44,307 nt of DNA from Acidimicrobiia bacterium (GTDB lineage Bacteria; Actinomycetota; Acidimicrobiia; Acidimicrobiales; Bin134), in the NCBI GenBank assembly GCA_022825005.1, contig JAJDYU010000032.1, positions 1-44,307 on the forward strand, in the 5' to 3' direction. A program made the position numbers and the translations under genes. Of this stretch, positions 1 through 7,611 are shown in pieces. The stretch's first letter is position 1. Each line of letters starts with the position of its first letter. Under the pieces are notes generated by a model. The model ran no database searches, had not been told where the DNA came from, and was given only the letters and a program-made list of their open reading frames with translations.

Positions 1-652
1 CCTCAACGATGTACTCCTCGGTGAGCTGGGGATACCCGTAGCCGTCGGGATCGACTTCATCGGCGATATTGACCACTCCCATGGCGGCGTACACCGCGCC
101 AATGAAGCTGTTGGAACTGACCGAGAAGTAGGTGTTGTCCAACTCGTGATACACCCGCACCGGCGCATCGGGGGCGGCGGCCAGAGCCTCGTCTATCTCG
201 GCTCGCAGATCGGCAACCAGCGCAGCGGATTCATCTGTTCGCCCAACCGCGAACCCCAATTCAGCAATCGAGTTGTAGCCACTCTCGAAATCGGCGGGAG
301 CCAGGCTCAACAGCACCGGAACTCCCACCGCAGCCATCCCGGCCATCAGGTCGTTGGCGTCGTGGGCGACCACCACCAGGTCGGGCTCGTGGGAGAGCAC
401 TGCCTCCACGTTGGGATCCCATCCCGACAACTCGGTGACCGGAGCCTCCGGGGGGAAGTAGGAAAACTCATCCACGGCCACCACCTGCTCGCCCGCACCA
501 ATGGCGAACAGGATCTCGGTGGCCATCGGCGATAGCGACACAATGCGCTGGGGCCGCTCGGAGGCGGCATAGTCGTCGTTGCCGCAGGCCGTTGCCACCA
601 GGGCGAGGGCGAGCAGCATCGCAGTCAGAAGACGGAACAAACGTCGGGGCAT
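1..652 (-). CDS. Cobalamin/iron-type ABC substrate-binding lipoprotein, 3' part cut by window edge
   Basis: The reading frame is open from ATG at 652 down to base 1, giving about 217 residues, so the C-terminus lies outside the window. The N-terminus is a short basic stretch, a hydrophobic helix and a lipobox (LVATAC, Cys about residue 23), so the mature protein should be a membrane-anchored lipoprotein. After it come motifs of the BtuF/FhuD periplasmic-binding superfamily: RIVSLSPMATEILFAIG, then DEFSYFPPEA, then EAVLSHEPDLVVV. AGGAGGT lies about 7 bases before the ATG, which fixes the start. The cobalamin riboswitch just upstream on the same strand makes a vitamin B12 or corrinoid ligand the best guess over a siderophore. 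Permease and ATPase genes would be expected past the left edge. The family call is firm; the ligand is inference from the riboswitch. Confidence 0.88.
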   Translation of the reverse strand, partial: MPRRLFRLLTAMLLALALVATACGNDDYAASERPQRIVSLSPMATEILFAIGAGEQVVAVDEFSYFPPEAPVTELSGWDPNVEAVLSHEPDLVVVAHDANDLMAGMAAVGVPVLLSLAPADFESGYNSIAELGFAVGRTDESAALVADLRAEIDEALAAAPDAPVRVYHELDNTYFSVSSNSFIGAVYAAMGVVNIADEVDPDGYGYPQLTEEYIVE

Positions 653-729
653 CCAGCACCTCCTGTAGATCGAGGAACGGAAGCTCGATCGGCAGGAGCC
701 CTGCCCTCGAGCCAACCCAACCCTCGGGG

Positions 730-850
730 TTTATGGCTCGTTTCAGCGCAAAGCTCGACCGGACTCGCTGGCTCAGGGCCAGTTCACCGTTGCGGGGCAG
801 TGCCGGAATCTAACCGGACTTCGCCTCCACGCCGCCCCGCAGCATAGCTG
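730..850 (-). promoter_or_regulatory. Cobalamin riboswitch upstream of the binding-protein gene
   Basis: Read on the minus strand, bases 843 to about 740 contain the conserved cobalamin-riboswitch core: a TGCGGGGC / GCCCCGCA helix enclosing a CCGG-TTAGATT-CCGG stem-loop, then CCCGCAACGGTGA, then GAGCCAGCGAGTCCGGTC. These match the usual core elements in the usual order. Downstream are hairpins GGCAGG-GCT-CCTGCC (about 699-713) and GATCGAG/CTCGATC (about 669-691), the latter just before the ribosome-binding site at about 660, so they may form the expression platform. The outer boundaries are approximate. In this family, bound cobalamin normally lowers expression of the downstream transport gene. 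Confidence 0.82.
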
Positions 851-906
851 ACTCACACAAACGATCCCCTTTTGAACCCCCCAACACGTCAAGGGGAGAA
901 ATCTCA

Positions 907-1521
907 CTAATGGAGCTTCACACCGCTGCTTGCCTGGGCTGCTAGCACCGGGCCAGAGGGATGGACCAGCATGCTGAACCCTTTCTGGGTTCCGGCCCGG
1001 AACCCCGCCTTCTTTCTGCCTTCGTCGACAGCAGTCGCGTGCCTCAGCTGCGTTTCGCTGGTACGGAGGTCGCGGACATTCCACACCCGGTTCTCGCAAA
1101 TCAATTCGCAGTCACCGGTCCATAGTTCTACAAGAGATGCCGACCCACTTCCGGTGTTCCATTCCGTCTGCGTGAACCAGAGATCCGAACTGAGAGAAAT
1201 CGCCGTGGCCACAGCAAAGCAATCCCCAAGGCTCATGTGGTAGCAGTGCTTCACCAAAGCCGCCAGCTCGGCAACTTCCGGCGACGGTTCAACGACACTT
1301 ACAACCCCCCGGAGACTTGCCATGAAGTGAGAGGCAACCGAGAAATCATGGGCATTGGTGGCGATGGCACTGTAGACCTCGGCGTGGTTCACCGCGGACA
1401 TGACAGCCGCCGTCGAATAGTCAGACAGGAGGGTCTCGACTTCGCTAGCTGAGGGGTCGTTCCCCGCGTAGTACTCGACTACTGGCCAGGCGTCGAGCAC
1501 CACCACATTTTCGAAGCTCAA
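907..1521 (-). CDS. PIN-domain (VapC-like) toxin with C-terminal extension
   Basis: 204-residue protein. Residues 1-145 look like a PIN ribonuclease: VVVLDAWPVVEYY gives acidic D10, the NHAEVY segment gives E48, and MSLGDCFAVATA gives D100. The fourth acidic position is less clear (E120 in FTQTEW). VapC proteins are usually about 130 residues; here about 60 residues follow the domain (GRKKAGFRAGTQ onward) and match nothing I recognise. They could be an added tail or read-through after loss of the normal stop. The TTG start at 1521 overlaps the preceding antitoxin stop in TTGA, a 4-base coupling typical of toxin-antitoxin pairs. PIN toxins cleave tRNA or rRNA; the target here is unknown. Confidence 0.72.
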   Translation of the reverse strand: MSFENVVVLDAWPVVEYYAGNDPSASEVETLLSDYSTAAVMSAVNHAEVYSAIATNAHDFSVASHFMASLRGVVSVVEPSPEVAELAALVKHCYHMSLGDCFAVATAISLSSDLWFTQTEWNTGSGSASLVELWTGDCELICENRVWNVRDLRTSETQLRHATAVDEGRKKAGFRAGTQKGFSMLVHPSGPVLAAQASSGVKLH

Positions 1522-1700
1522 TCCGGACTCAGGCCGTTCTCGTCTTCGTCCGTTACCTCATACAGCGCGCCAAGCTGCCTCTGGGCCTCGAGGGCCTCGG
1601 TAGCCCCCGAGCCGGCCCCTGCTCCCTTGAACTTCTTGAACTCTTCCAAGGCCGCCCGACGCTGCTCCGGTGTAATTACTCCAGCTCCTCGCCCTGCCAT
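1518..1700 (-). CDS. Putative antitoxin partner of the PIN protein
   Basis: 60-residue, charged small protein immediately upstream of, and overlapping by 4 bases, the PIN-domain gene. The arrangement is the main reason to call it an antitoxin. The sequence has a Gly-rich start, an amphipathic helix (PEQRRAALEEFKKFKG) and an acidic C-terminus (EVTDEDENG). I see no clear ribbon-helix-helix or AbrB DNA-binding domain, so it is not a standard VapB by eye. TATTAT at 1707-1712 (minus strand) ends 6 bases before the ATG, which suggests its own leaderless promoter although mdh lies only 43 bases upstream on the same strand. Confidence 0.55.
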   Translation of the reverse strand: MAGRGAGVITPEQRRAALEEFKKFKGAGAGSGATEALEAQRQLGALYEVTDEDENGLSPD

Positions 1701-1743
1701 CTGCCCATAATATCCCCCAACTCCACAAAACCGCGCAGACCAA

Positions 1744-2730
1744 CTAAATCAAACCAAGGTCGGCCACGGTGTCGCGCTCTTCGGCCAGCTCGGCCACGGT
1801 GGCGTTCAGGCGGGACTGGGAGAAGTCGTTCAGGTCCACGCCGTCCACAATCGACCACTGGCCGTTTGCGGTGGTGCAGGGGAATGAGGAGATGAGGCCT
1901 TCGGGCACGCCGTAGGAGCCGTCAGAGGGTACGGCCATGCTCACCCAATCGCCGTCGGCGGTGCCGTGGACCCAGTCGTGGACGTGGTCGATGGCGGCGT
2001 TGGCGGCTGAGGCCGCGCTGGACAGTCCCCGGGCCTCGATGATGGCCGCGCCCCGCTGCTGCACTGCGGGGATGAACTCGTCGGCGATCCACCCCTGATC
2101 GCCCACTGCATCGGCGGCCGACTGGCCGCCCACCCGGCAGTTGAACAGGTCGGGATACTGGGTGGCCGAGTGGTTACCCCAGATGGTCATGCGGCTCACC
2201 TCGTCCACGGTCACCCCCAGCTTGGCCGAGAGCTGCGCCACCGCCCGGTTGTGGTCGAGGCGGGTCATTGCGGTGAACCGCTCGGCGGGGATCCCCTCAG
2301 CGTTGTTCATGGCGATCAGGCAGTTGGTGTTGGCCGGATTGCCCACCACCAGCACCCGCACGTCGTCGGCCGCGCCGGCGGCCAGCGCTTTGCCCTGGGT
2401 GGTGAAGATGGCACCGTTGGCCTCCAGCAGGTCGCGCCGCTCCATGCCCTTGCCCCGGGGCCTCGACCCCACCAACAGGGCGTAGTCCACCCCGTCGAAC
2501 GCCTCGTTGGGGTCGTCGGTACACACCTTGCCGGCCAGCAGGGGGAAGGCGCAGTCGTCCAGTTCCATGGCCACACCGCCCAGGGCATCCATGGCTGGGG
2601 GGATTTCCAGCATCTGGAGCACCACGGGCACGTCGGGGCCGAGCATCTGGCCGCTGGCGATGCGGAACAGCAGGCTGTAGCCGATCTGGCCGGCCCCGCC
2701 GGTCACCGCCACTCGTTTGGGATCGCTCAC
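1744..2730 (-). CDS. mdh: Malate dehydrogenase (NAD-dependent)
   Basis: Catalyses malate to oxaloacetate in the TCA cycle, in the cytoplasm. 328 residues, normal for the family. The Rossmann glycine motif is [13 protein letters not shown] at about residues 10-22. Substrate-binding arginines lie in [20 protein letters not shown] binds cofactor; the TRLDHNR aspartate and the GNHSATQ histidine form the catalytic pair. The TGGAGQIGY form places it in the type 2 (LDH-unlike) MDH group found in actinobacteria. AAGGAG lies 8 bases before the ATG. It follows icd on the same strand with a 57-base gap, so the two TCA genes are probably co-transcribed. Confidence 0.97.
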   Translation of the reverse strand: MSDPKRVAVTGGAGQIGYSLLFRIASGQMLGPDVPVVLQMLEIPPAMDALGGVAMELDDCAFPLLAGKVCTDDPNEAFDGVDYALLVGSRPRGKGMERRDLLEANGAIFTTQGKALAAGAADDVRVLVVGNPANTNCLIAMNNAEGIPAERFTAMTRLDHNRAVAQLSAKLGVTVDEVSRMTIWGNHSATQYPDLFNCRVGGQSAADAVGDQGWIADEFIPAVQQRGAAIIEARGLSSAASAANAAIDHVHDWVHGTADGDWVSMAVPSDGSYGVPEGLISSFPCTTANGQWSIVDGVDLNDFSQSRLNATVAELAEERDTVADLGLI

Positions 2731-2787
2731 CGACAGGTCTCCTTTGGTCTGAGTGCGGAACTGAGGAGTTAGGTTGCGTTCGGGCAG

Positions 2788-3984
2788 CTAGAGCCGGTCG
2801 ACGATGGCCGACGCGAACTCCGAGCACTTCACCTCGGTGGCCCCGTCCATCAGGCGGGCGAAGTCGTAGGTCACGATCTTCTCGCCGATGGTGGCCTCCA
2901 CCGCGTTGATGATGTCGTCGGCAGCGTCGTCCCAGCCCAAGTGCTCAAACATCAACACGCCCGACAAAAGCACCGACGAGGGGTTCACCTTGTCTTGCCC
3001 CGCGTACTTGGGAGCGGTGCCGTGGGTGGCCTCGAACACCCCGTGGCCGCTCACGTAGTTGATGTTGGCCCCCGGGGCGATGCCTATACCGCCAACCTGA
3101 GCGGCCAGGGCATCAGACAGGTAATCGCCATTGAGGTTCATGGTGGCGATCACGTCGAACTCGGCCGGGCGAGTGAGCACCTGCTGGAGGGCGATGTCGG
3201 CAATGGCGTCTTGCACCAGGATCTTGTCGCCGGCGTCGCCGCCGCAGTCGTCCCAGCCCACGGCCACATCGGAGAACTCCTCGCGCACCAGGTCATAGCC
3301 CCAACCGCGGAACGCCCCCTCGGTGAACTTCATGATGTTGCCCTTGTGTACCCAGTGGACCCGCTTGCGATTCCGCCGAACGGCGTAGTTCAGCGCGGCC
3401 CGCTGGAGACGCTGCGAACCCGTCTTCGACACCGGCTTAACGCCGATGCCAGCGTCGTCGGCGATATCCCAGCCCAAGGCGTCGTGGAGCAGGTCGCGCA
3501 GCTTGGCCGCCTCAGGGGTAAAGGCCTCCACTTCGAGCCCGGCGTAGATGTCCTCGGTGTTCTCCCGGAAGATCACCATGTCCACCAATTGGGGGTTCTT
3601 CACCGGAGACGGCACATTGGTGAACCAGCGCACCGGGCGCAGGCACACGTACAGATCCATGATCTGGCGGATCGACACATTGAGGCTGCGAAAGCCGCCC
3701 CCCACCGGGGTGGTCAAGGGGCCCTTGATTCCGATGAGGTACTCGGTGAACTTCTCGATGGTGTCTTGGGGGAGCCAGTCGCCGGTCTCGTTGAACGCCT
3801 TTTCGCCAGCCAGCACCTCGATCCACTCGATCTTGCGGCCGTGCTTGCCTGCGGCAGCGTCCAGAACGTGCTTGGCCGCCGGCCAGATGTCCACCCCGGT
3901 TCCGTCCCCCTCGATGAACGGGATGATTGGATTGTCAGAAACGTCGAGCTTGCCGTCTGCTCCGATTGTGATCTTGTCGCCCAT
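2788..3984 (-). CDS. icd: NADP-dependent isocitrate dehydrogenase
   Basis: Oxidative decarboxylation of isocitrate to 2-oxoglutarate. From ATG at 3984 the protein is 398 residues, beginning [13 protein letters not shown]. Family landmarks: [13 protein letters not shown] near the N-terminus, the substrate-binding serine segment [27 protein letters not shown], the [13 protein letters not shown] lysine, and [16 protein letters not shown] with Lys and Tyr positioned for NADP preference. I preferred this start over an in-frame one 51 bases upstream because conserved sequence begins here and TATGCT at 3993-3998 (minus strand) lies 8 bases before the ATG, consistent with a leaderless mRNA. It is divergent from metF and upstream of mdh. 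Confidence 0.96.
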   Translation of the reverse strand: MGDKITIGADGKLDVSDNPIIPFIEGDGTGVDIWPAAKHVLDAAAGKHGRKIEWIEVLAGEKAFNETGDWLPQDTIEKFTEYLIGIKGPLTTPVGGGFRSLNVSIRQIMDLYVCLRPVRWFTNVPSPVKNPQLVDMVIFRENTEDIYAGLEVEAFTPEAAKLRDLLHDALGWDIADDAGIGVKPVSKTGSQRLQRAALNYAVRRNRKRVHWVHKGNIMKFTEGAFRGWGYDLVREEFSDVAVGWDDCGGDAGDKILVQDAIADIALQQVLTRPAEFDVIATMNLNGDYLSDALAAQVGGIGIAPGANINYVSGHGVFEATHGTAPKYAGQDKVNPSSVLLSGVLMFEHLGWDDAADDIINAVEATIGEKIVTYDFARLMDGATEVKCSEFASAIVDRL

Positions 3985-4109
3985 ATAAGGCGAGCATACC
4001 GACGGGCCTTTGCCCCCAACGAAGCCAAGAAACAAGTCCCAGCAAGGGCCAGGGGCTTACCGCAAACGATGCCGAATTGGGGGGAATCGGGTCATACGCT
4101 GCCTAGTTG
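3985..4109. promoter_or_regulatory. Divergent icd / metF promoter region
   Basis: 125-base gap between two divergent genes. On the minus strand TATGCT (3993-3998) ends 8 bases before the icd ATG. On the plus strand TACGCT (4095-4100) ends 9 bases before the metF ATG and 6 before an in-frame TTG. Neither gene has a clear Shine-Dalgarno sequence, so both promoters may give leaderless transcripts. No obvious -35 boxes or operator repeats were seen. Confidence 0.45.
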
Positions 4110-4967
4110 ATGGCACGGATAGCCGATTTGCTGGGCAACCAGCCCACCCTGTCGTTCGAGTTCTTCCCTCCCGCCGACGAGGTGGCCGCAAAGCAGCTCG
4201 ACGACACGCTGGACGAGCTCACCGGTCTGGCCCCCTCGTTCGTGTCGGTGACCTGCGGGGTGGGGGGCGATGGCCATGATCGCACCCGCGACATTGTGAC
4301 CGACATCTGCCGGAATCGGCCCTTCCCGGCCATGGCCCACCTGACTTGCGTCGGCCATACCCAACAGGGCGTGGCCGCCCTGCTCGACGACTACGCCGCC
4401 GCAGGAGTGGCCAACATCTTGGCCCTGGCCGGCGACCCGCCCGACGGATCGGCCATCAGCGGAGACTTCCGCTACGCCTCCGAGTTGGTGGAGGTGCTGC
4501 GGACCCATCCCGCCGGGTTCAGCGTGGGAGTGGCCGCCCATCCCGAGGTCCACCCCCGCTCGGCTGATCGAGCCTCCGATCGGCGGCACTTGGCCGCCAA
4601 GCTGAACGAGGCCGACTTCGCTATCACCCAGTTCTTCTTCAACCCCGCCGACTACACCCGCCTGTGCAACGAGCTGGCCGACCTCGGGTGCCGTCAACCA
4701 GTGATCCCCGGTGTCATGCCCGTGATCTGGCCCAAAAGCATCCGCCGCTACGCCGCCATGAACGGCTCCACCATCCCCGAGAAGCTGTTCTCTGATTTGG
4801 AGGCCCTGTCGGGCCAAGAGAGGGTTAGCGCCGCCGCCGAGTCAGCCGCCGAGCTGTCTCAATCCCTCATAGAAGCCGGAGCTCCCGGCATCCACCTCTA
4901 CACCCTCAACCGCCCCGAAGCCTCAACCCTGATCGCCGAAGTACTGAGCGACCAAGGCCCGCGGTAG
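4110..4967 (+). CDS. metF: 5,10-methylenetetrahydrofolate reductase
   Basis: Reduces 5,10-methylene-THF to 5-methyl-THF, the methyl donor for methionine synthesis; a FAD-containing cytosolic TIM-barrel enzyme. 285 residues, typical length. Motifs: LSFEFFPPAD (the glutamate is the catalytic acid), FVSVTCGVGG, AHLTCVGHT, NILALAGDPP, then KLNEADFAITQFFFNP and PVIPGVMPV, in normal order. ATG at 4110 is used; an in-frame TTG lies directly before it at 4107. The gene ends 6 bases before the convergent relE-like gene. With the riboswitch-controlled transporter nearby it touches the B12/methionine theme, but no co-regulation is visible. Confidence 0.96.
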   Translation: MARIADLLGNQPTLSFEFFPPADEVAAKQLDDTLDELTGLAPSFVSVTCGVGGDGHDRTRDIVTDICRNRPFPAMAHLTCVGHTQQGVAALLDDYAAAGVANILALAGDPPDGSAISGDFRYASELVEVLRTHPAGFSVGVAAHPEVHPRSADRASDRRHLAAKLNEADFAITQFFFNPADYTRLCNELADLGCRQPVIPGVMPVIWPKSIRRYAAMNGSTIPEKLFSDLEALSGQERVSAAAESAAELSQSLIEAGAPGIHLYTLNRPEASTLIAEVLSDQGPR

Positions 4968-4973
4968 GCGCAG

Positions 4974-5234
4974 CTAGCGGCGGCGGTAGGCCTCCCGGCG
5001 GTGGGCTACCCGGATGACGAGGACAACCAGCTCGTTGTCGAGCACCTCGTACACCACCCGGTAGTCGCCGACGCGGATGCGGCGCAGGCCCCGCAACCCG
5101 CCCTTCAGCGGATAGCCCGCATGCGGCTGCTCGCCGAGACGATCGATGGCGTAGACGATGCGCTCACGGTCTTGGCGGGGGATTCGCTCCAGCTCTCGAG
5201 ATGCGCTGCGCTTGATCCGAACTGAGTAGCTCAC
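4974..5234 (-). CDS. relE: RelE/ParE-type toxin
   Basis: 86-residue basic protein of the RelE mRNA-interferase superfamily: VRIKRSASRELERIPRQDRERI, then HAGYPLKGGLRGLRRIRVGDYRVVYE, then VLVIRVAHRREAYRR. The GLRRIRVGDYRVVYEV core and the final HRREAYR are the signature and carry the basic catalytic residues typical of RelE. It starts at GTG 5234, with AGAGGT just ahead of it, inside the preceding antitoxin frame (71-base overlap). Expected role: ribosome-dependent mRNA cleavage when not neutralised by its antitoxin. The symbol is the family name rather than a proven orthologue. Confidence 0.88.
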   Translation of the reverse strand: MSYSVRIKRSASRELERIPRQDRERIVYAIDRLGEQPHAGYPLKGGLRGLRRIRVGDYRVVYEVLDNELVVLVIRVAHRREAYRRR

Positions 5235-5433
5235 CTCTGACCTGTTCCCAATCGAGCACCGGGTCGGTCGGATCGCGAAGTCGTTCCAGGGCTACCCCCA
5301 GGTCGTCAAAGTCCTCCAAATAGCGCTCCAATGCCTGGCGGATGATCTCGGCCCGGCTGCGCTTCAGCTCCAAAGCGGCCGCATCCAACGCCTCCACAAG
5401 CTCATCGGGCACCCGAGCAGTGATCTGGCTCAT
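5164..5433 (-). CDS. Ribbon-helix-helix antitoxin of the RelE-type toxin
   Basis: 89 residues. Residues 1-45 form a ribbon-helix-helix DNA-binding domain (MSQITARVPDELVEALD, then RSRAEIIRQALERYLEDF). The rest is the toxin-wrapping tail, with DWEQVRGELL a typical neutralising segment. The frame runs 71 bases into the toxin gene, adding an unusual Pro-rich end (ANPPPRP); the useful part ends near residue 75. The perfect inverted repeat just upstream is the likely autoregulation site. Confidence 0.85.
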   Translation of the reverse strand: MSQITARVPDELVEALDAAALELKRSRAEIIRQALERYLEDFDDLGVALERLRDPTDPVLDWEQVRGELLSSDQAQRISRAGANPPPRP

Positions 5434-5452
5434 CCGAACTCCTCCGCCTACT

Positions 5453-5491
5453 TGAAGTCAATCAAGTTACTTGACTTCATCATAATGTCAA
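5453..5491 (-). promoter_or_regulatory. Promoter and operator of the RelBE-type pair
   Basis: Inverted repeat TGAAGTCAA (5453-5461) / TTGACTTCA (5471-5479) with a 9-base spacer, placed 20-46 bases before the antitoxin ATG. On the minus strand a perfect -35 TTGACA (5486-5491) is followed after 16 bases by TAACTT, so the repeat covers the spacer and -10. This is the expected geometry for repression by the ribbon-helix-helix antitoxin. Confidence 0.68.
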
Positions 5492-5529
5492 TCGACTACA
5501 AGCCCAACAACCGGAGCCGCCCGAAAGCA

Positions 5530-5730
5530 CTACTGCCGTCTGATCGAGACCCCCGAGCCCTCGGCAACAAGTGGATGCTGGTGTCCCAGCAGTAACGTGC
5601 CGCTTCGCCAGAAGAAGACATACTGGCCGACGGTCAGCTGCTGGGTCGAAGACAACAACAGCTCGACCGTGCCCGCCTCCGCGTCAAAGGAGGCGGGCAC
5701 TGGGCTGCCCTTGTTCGTGACCGGCCACAA
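5530..5730 (-). CDS. Unrecognised short ORF, possibly a gene remnant
   Basis: A 66-codon frame from a TTG at 5730, with a plausible beta-rich composition (GTVELLLSSTQQLTVGQY, then GTLLLGHQHPLVAEG). I do not recognise a family. It lies in the 470-base stretch between the RelBE pair and the Fic gene, directly downstream of a degraded repeat-protein end on the same strand. It may therefore be another piece of decayed sequence rather than a working gene. No ribosome-binding site is evident. Confidence 0.25.
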   Translation of the reverse strand: MWPVTNKGSPVPASFDAEAGTVELLLSSTQQLTVGQYVFFWRSGTLLLGHQHPLVAEGSGVSIRRQ

Positions 5731-5737
5731 GGAGTGG

Positions 5738-5902
5738 TCACGAGCCGAGGTCGTGGGTGAACGGCGCTGCTTTGTTGCCCGTGGTGTCTTGGAGCGGGTT
5801 GTCGCCGGAAAGCGCCGAGGGGGTGTATTTGATCTTCGCAGCGCCGGTCGGTACCGATCCGAAGGTCAAATACACCCCCTCCCCACTCCCGTCCGGGTTT
5901 TC
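5738..5902 (-). pseudogene. C-terminal remnant of a SwmB/cadherin-like repeat protein
   Basis: Read on the minus strand directly after the Fic stop, one frame gives ENPDGSGEGVYLTFGSV, then TGAAKIKYTPS, then GDNPLQDTTGNKAAPF and stops at TGA (5738-5740). The pattern of a hydrophobic strand, KIKYTPS, NPLQDTTGN and F resembles the end of SwmB/Ig-like repeats of large surface proteins (V.Y....NPLQD.AGN). No start codon with a ribosome-binding site and no rest of the protein are present. It contains both arms of the 16-bp inverted repeat listed separately. Confidence 0.45.
5817..5881. repeat. Long perfect inverted repeat, 16-bp arms
   Basis: GAGGGGGTGTATTTGA at 5817-5832 is exactly repeated in reverse complement at 5866-5881, around a 33-base spacer. 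The spacer continues the pairing imperfectly (TCTTCG / CGAAGG) and has a near-palindromic GGTACC centre, so a 65-base stem is possible. It lies about 25 bases past the 3' end of the Fic gene. It may act as a bidirectional terminator or be a mobile-element footprint, but it lacks the trailing T tract of a classical terminator. Confidence 0.8.
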
Positions 5903-5904
5903 AG

Positions 5905-7488
5905 TTATGGCAGTTCAAGGCGGATTCCGGTTTGCTGGGCTTCTGTTGAGTCGATGAGCGCGTTGGTGGCGTGCAGCTTCCCCTCGGTGGCGGCGCGGTC
6001 CGACCACGGCATGGCCGCGGTCCACCGCCATGCAAACCCCAGAACGCGGGCGAGGGCTTCGATGTCGCCGTCCCCCATTGAGGCCCGGCGCAGCCCGGAG
6101 ATGTACTCGTTGCGGAACACGTTGGGGATCACGATTCTCGCTTGGCCCACATGCGACAGCTCGGCGTTCATCATGACCCGGGACACGCGACCGTTGCCGT
6201 CGGCAAACGGGTGGACCTCGGTGAACACGAACAGCGCATACAGGGCGCGCTTGAACCCCGGCTCGATTGCAGACAGAAGGCTCAGCCCCTTGTGGAGCGT
6301 TCCCTCCACGAGCTCTGGCTTGACGAAGTGGTAGCCGCCAACCTCGTTGGGAATGGTCTTCCACTTTCCGGGGCTCTCGGTAGGCCGGCCCGCCATGATC
6401 GTCTCATGGCGCCGGATCAGCGACTCGATGAGCCTGTGCACGTCATCGGACGTATTTGACCGCTCCACGGGATCGGAGACGCAGTTGTATGTGCCGAGGA
6501 TGTCATGGCCGTCTGCCGGTCGAGATGGGGGTGGCTGCAAGGTGTCTATGATCTGTCGGGCCTCTTCCAAGGTGAACTCGGTGCCCTCGATGTAGTTGGA
6601 GAAGTAGCTCTCGTAGAACGCCAACTCCTCGGGCACATATTGGGCAACTGTCCCTGGCCCTGTTCCGTGAGCGAAGTAGCTCTCGTAGAACGCGAGCTCT
6701 TCGGCGTCTAGCGACGCGGGCAACTCGTCGGGGATTCCCCAGGTGTCGGTCTTTCTGAGATCGGCGCAGGCGCGGTCGAACATTTCGACCCGGCGCTCAT
6801 CCCAGGCTCTGCCGACACTCAGGGCTTGGAAGAGTGGCCCGGCGCGAGGCCGCAGCGGCTCTCGCCCGGTGAGCTGGTCGAAGAGCCGATCCACCAATGG
6901 CACCTGGTGATCTGCGTCAATTGCCTGCGCCAACTGGATTGTCTGGTCGTGCAGTCGCTCCATTCGCTCGGTGTCCCAGGCGATGGCCTTACGAGCAAGC
7001 CAGTCCTCAACCTCCGACAGCTTCAGAGTCCGTGCTGCTCCTTTGCCCCGCCGGTGGGATTCCATCAGGTTGTCGAGCAGGATGCGCGGCGAGCTCGACA
7101 TTCTCAGACCTTCGGACCACGGCGGGTCAGCTATGGGGGCTTCGTATGGGCGGCCAATGCGAATGGAGATCTCCACCCCTGGGAGCCGGATCGACCGCCG
7201 GTCAGTTTCCACTACGACAAAGAGCCGCCCATCGACAACACGTCCGTCCTCGGCGGCAGACCGGTCGGCTATGAGGGCACCGGGAAGTAGATGGCCGAGG
7301 ATCTTCCAAAGGCTGCTCGCCACGATCTCCTCCGCGGGGCTGGCTAGATCAGCGGTGTACACCCGCGGGGCGAGTCGGCGAATGCGGCCTTCTTTGACGG
7401 CCTTCGAGAGCGTTGCCGGAGAGGCGACATCGCCGAAGAAAACCGTTCTGGCTCCCGTGGGCCAATGGATGCCGGGACGCCGTGCCAT
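5905..7488 (-). CDS. AbiEi-like domain fused to a class II Fic AMP-transferase
   Basis: 527 residues. Residues 14-115 resemble the AbiEi-type antitoxin/winged-helix region (FFGDVASPATLSKAVKEG, IRRLAPRVYTADLA, LLPGALIADRSA). The Fic core motif HPFADGNGRVSR is at 426-437 with all catalytic residues (H426, E/D position as D430, N432, R434 and R437). An inhibitory helix motif SNYIEG at 297-302 matches [ST]xxxE[GN] ahead of the core, so the protein is a class II, self-inhibited Fic. The decapeptide EELAFYESYF occurs twice, at 263-272 and 287-296; only the second copy continues into the inhibitory motif. Fic enzymes transfer AMP to target hydroxyls. The gene stands alone between a decayed region and purH. 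The Fic assignment is firm; the AbiEi assignment is by pattern only. Confidence 0.88.
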   Translation of the reverse strand: MARRPGIHWPTGARTVFFGDVASPATLSKAVKEGRIRRLAPRVYTADLASPAEEIVASSLWKILGHLLPGALIADRSAAEDGRVVDGRLFVVVETDRRSIRLPGVEISIRIGRPYEAPIADPPWSEGLRMSSSPRILLDNLMESHRRGKGAARTLKLSEVEDWLARKAIAWDTERMERLHDQTIQLAQAIDADHQVPLVDRLFDQLTGREPLRPRAGPLFQALSVGRAWDERRVEMFDRACADLRKTDTWGIPDELPASLDAEELAFYESYFAHGTGPGTVAQYVPEELAFYESYFSNYIEGTEFTLEEARQIIDTLQPPPSRPADGHDILGTYNCVSDPVERSNTSDDVHRLIESLIRRHETIMAGRPTESPGKWKTIPNEVGGYHFVKPELVEGTLHKGLSLLSAIEPGFKRALYALFVFTEVHPFADGNGRVSRVMMNAELSHVGQARIVIPNVFRNEYISGLRRASMGDGDIEALARVLGFAWRWTAAMPWSDRAATEGKLHATNALIDSTEAQQTGIRLELP

Positions 7489-7519
7489 AACTTGAAGCTA
7501 CCGCGCCGAAGCGATCATT

Positions 7520-7538
7520 TCTAGCAATTTTCGCTAGA
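7520..7538. promoter_or_regulatory. Small inverted repeat upstream of the Fic gene
   Basis: TCTAGC (7520-7525) / GCTAGA (7533-7538) around AATTTTC, 32-50 bases before the Fic ATG, in an AT-rich 123-base gap between the Fic gene and the end of purH. On the minus strand TATCTA overlaps one arm and could serve as a -10. It could be an operator for the Fic protein's N-terminal winged-helix-like domain; this is inference from position. Confidence 0.35.
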
Positions 7539-7611
7539 TACTGCTTTGCATAGGACTATTTGTGGCTCTTTATGCCCCTAAACTATAAGTTTTACCCTTT
7601 TGACCGGTCAT

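Noticed and set aside
2941..4110. 389-codon plus-strand open frame opposite icd
   Set aside because: It is the GC-rich antisense shadow of icd; the protein is His/Val-rich with no family pattern, while the opposite strand encodes a clear isocitrate dehydrogenase.
5597..6334. 245-codon plus-strand frame opposite the Fic gene
   Set aside because: It covers the antisense of the Fic catalytic domain and the inverted repeat; composition is typical of a shadow frame.
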